This document shows, piece by piece, positions 6,246-7,242 of a DNA stretch of 7,242 bases. Location: contig CAMLQP010000149.1 of the NCBI GenBank assembly GCA_946482115.1, positions 1-7,242 of the forward strand, in the 5' to 3' direction. Position numbers and translations under genes: made by a program. The notes under the pieces were generated by a model, which saw nothing but the letters and a program-made list of their open reading frames with translations, made no database searches and was not told the DNA's origin. The DNA comes from an uncultured Comamonadaceae bacterium (GTDB lineage: Bacteria; Pseudomonadota; Gammaproteobacteria; Burkholderiales; Burkholderiaceae). How positions within the stretch are numbered: the stretch's first letter is position 1; each line of letters opens with the position of its first letter.

Positions 6246-6250
6246 CCTCA
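6246..6250 (-). promoter_or_regulatory. Stop codon/ribosome-binding site overlap ahead of the DinB-like gene
   Basis: TGAGG contains the liuB stop TGA (6248-6250) and a GAGG Shine-Dalgarno sequence. The ATG at 6239 follows exactly eight bases after the stop. It favours that ATG over the GTG at 6251. Confidence 0.75.
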
Positions 6251-7242
6251 CATGCGGAAGACGCCGAACTTCGTCTCGGGAATGGGTGCGTTGAGCGTGG
6301 CGCTCAGGCCCAGTGCGAGCACGCGGCGGGTGTCGGCGGGGTCGATCACGCCGTCATCCCACAGGCGGGCGCTGGAGTAGTAGGGGTGCGACTGGTGCGC
6401 GAACTGGTCGAGGATGGGCTGCTTGAACTTGGCCTCTTCTTCGGCGCTCCAGCTGCCGCCCTTGGCCTCGATGCCGTCGCGGCGCACCGTGGCCAGCACG
6501 CCGGCGGCCTGTTCGCCGCCCATCACGCAGATGCGGGCGTTGGGCCACATCCAGAGGAAGCGCGGGCTGTAGGCGCGGCCGCACATGCCGTAGTTGCCGG
6601 CGCCGTAGCTGCCGCCGATGATGACGGTGAACTTGGGCACCTGCACCGTGGCCACCGCGGTCACCATCTTGGCGCCGTGGCGGGCGATGCCTTCGTTTTC
6701 GTACTTGCGGCCCACCATGAAGCCGGTGATGTTCTGCAGGAACACCAGCGGAATCTTGCGCTGGCCGCACAGCTCGATGAAGTGCGCGCCCTTCTGGGCC
6801 GACTCGGAAAACAGGATGCCGTTGTTGGCGACGATGCCCACCGGCATGCCCTCGATGTGGGCGAAACCGCAGACCAGCGTGGCGCCGAAGCGGGCCTTGA
6901 ACTCGTGAAACTCGGAGCCGTCGACGATGCGGGCGATGATCTCGCGCACGTCGAACGGCTTGCGGGTGTCGGTGGGGATGACACCGTAGATCTCGTCGGC
7001 CGCGAACCGGGGTGCCACCGGCGCGCGCAGCGCGGTGTCGATGACCTTGCGCTTGTTGATGCGGGCCACGGCCTCGCGGGCCAGGGCGATGGCGTGGGCG
7101 TCGTTCTGGGCCAGGTGGTCGGCCACGCCCGAGAGGCGGGTGTGCACGTCGCCACCCCCCAAGTCCTCGGCGCTGACCACCTCGCCGGTGGCGGCCTTCA
7201 CCAGCGGCGGGCCACCCAGGAAGATGGTGCCCTGGTTCTTGA
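6248..7242 (-). CDS. liuB: 3-methylcrotonyl-CoA carboxylase, carboxyltransferase (beta) subunit, C-terminal part
   Basis: This is the last 330 residues of the carboxyltransferase subunit, which moves the carboxyl group from LiuD-bound biotin to 3-methylcrotonyl-CoA to give 3-methylglutaconyl-CoA. The reading frame stays open to the window edge, beginning [20 protein letters not shown], so the 5' end (roughly 200 codons, given a usual length near 535 residues) lies to the right. Landmarks are [16 protein letters not shown] (about 7174-7127), the start of the C-terminal crotonase-like domain near IYGVIP (about 6991-6974), [17 protein letters not shown] (about 6736-6686), and the second oxyanion-hole region [20 protein letters not shown] (about 6616-6557). 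The end is the ordinary family C-terminus, closing in ETKFGVFRM. Geranyl-CoA carboxylase is a close relative, but liuC, liuD and liuE downstream favour the leucine pathway. The DinB-like gene follows after eight bases, and the liuB stop is part of its ribosome-binding site. Confidence 0.95.
   Translation of the reverse strand, partial: KNQGTIFLGGPPLVKAATGEVVSAEDLGGGDVHTRLSGVADHLAQNDAHAIALAREAVARINKRKVIDTALRAPVAPRFAADEIYGVIPTDTRKPFDVREIIARIVDGSEFHEFKARFGATLVCGFAHIEGMPVGIVANNGILFSESAQKGAHFIELCGQRKIPLVFLQNITGFMVGRKYENEGIARHGAKMVTAVATVQVPKFTVIIGGSYGAGNYGMCGRAYSPRFLWMWPNARICVMGGEQAAGVLATVRRDGIEAKGGSWSAEEEAKFKQPILDQFAHQSHPYYSSARLWDDGVIDPADTRRVLALGLSATLNAPIPETKFGVFRM

Overview
All coding capacity here lies on the minus strand and belongs to one tightly packed operon, read from base 7242 down to base 1. 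Its core is the lower leucine/isovalerate degradation (liu) pathway. The high G+C content, strong G/C bias at third codon positions and gene set suggest a betaproteobacterium of the Burkholderiales, perhaps Comamonadaceae. That assignment comes from recognising the proteins, not from a database search.

In transcription order the window holds: the 3' part of liuB (3-methylcrotonyl-CoA carboxylase carboxyltransferase subunit, 5' end outside the window); a DinB-family putative metalloprotein; an acyl-CoA dehydrogenase; liuC (3-methylglutaconyl-CoA hydratase); a DUF4126 membrane protein; liuD (biotin-containing subunit of the same carboxylase); ghrA (glyoxylate/hydroxypyruvate reductase A); and the first 52 codons of liuE (hydroxymethylglutaryl-CoA lyase, cut by the left edge). 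LiuB and LiuD together carboxylate 3-methylcrotonyl-CoA, LiuC hydrates the product to HMG-CoA, and LiuE cleaves that to acetoacetate and acetyl-CoA. The expected first enzyme, isovaleryl-CoA dehydrogenase (LiuA), and the regulator LiuR are not seen; they may lie beyond base 7242.

Genes are separated by 0 to about 30 bases, so there is no non-coding stretch worth describing and no convincing promoter or terminator. Three successive junctions (liuB/dinB-like, dinB-like/acyl-CoA dehydrogenase, acyl-CoA dehydrogenase/liuC) share one layout: a TGA stop that forms the start of a TGAGG ribosome-binding site, then ATG exactly eight bases after the stop. The DUF4126 stop abuts the liuD ATG directly (TGAATG).

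I found no mobile element, RNA gene, CRISPR array or phage feature, and nothing that amounts to a new system. The parts worth a second look are the four non-liu genes placed between the core liu genes, the repeated junction layout, and a few details of active sites and starts.
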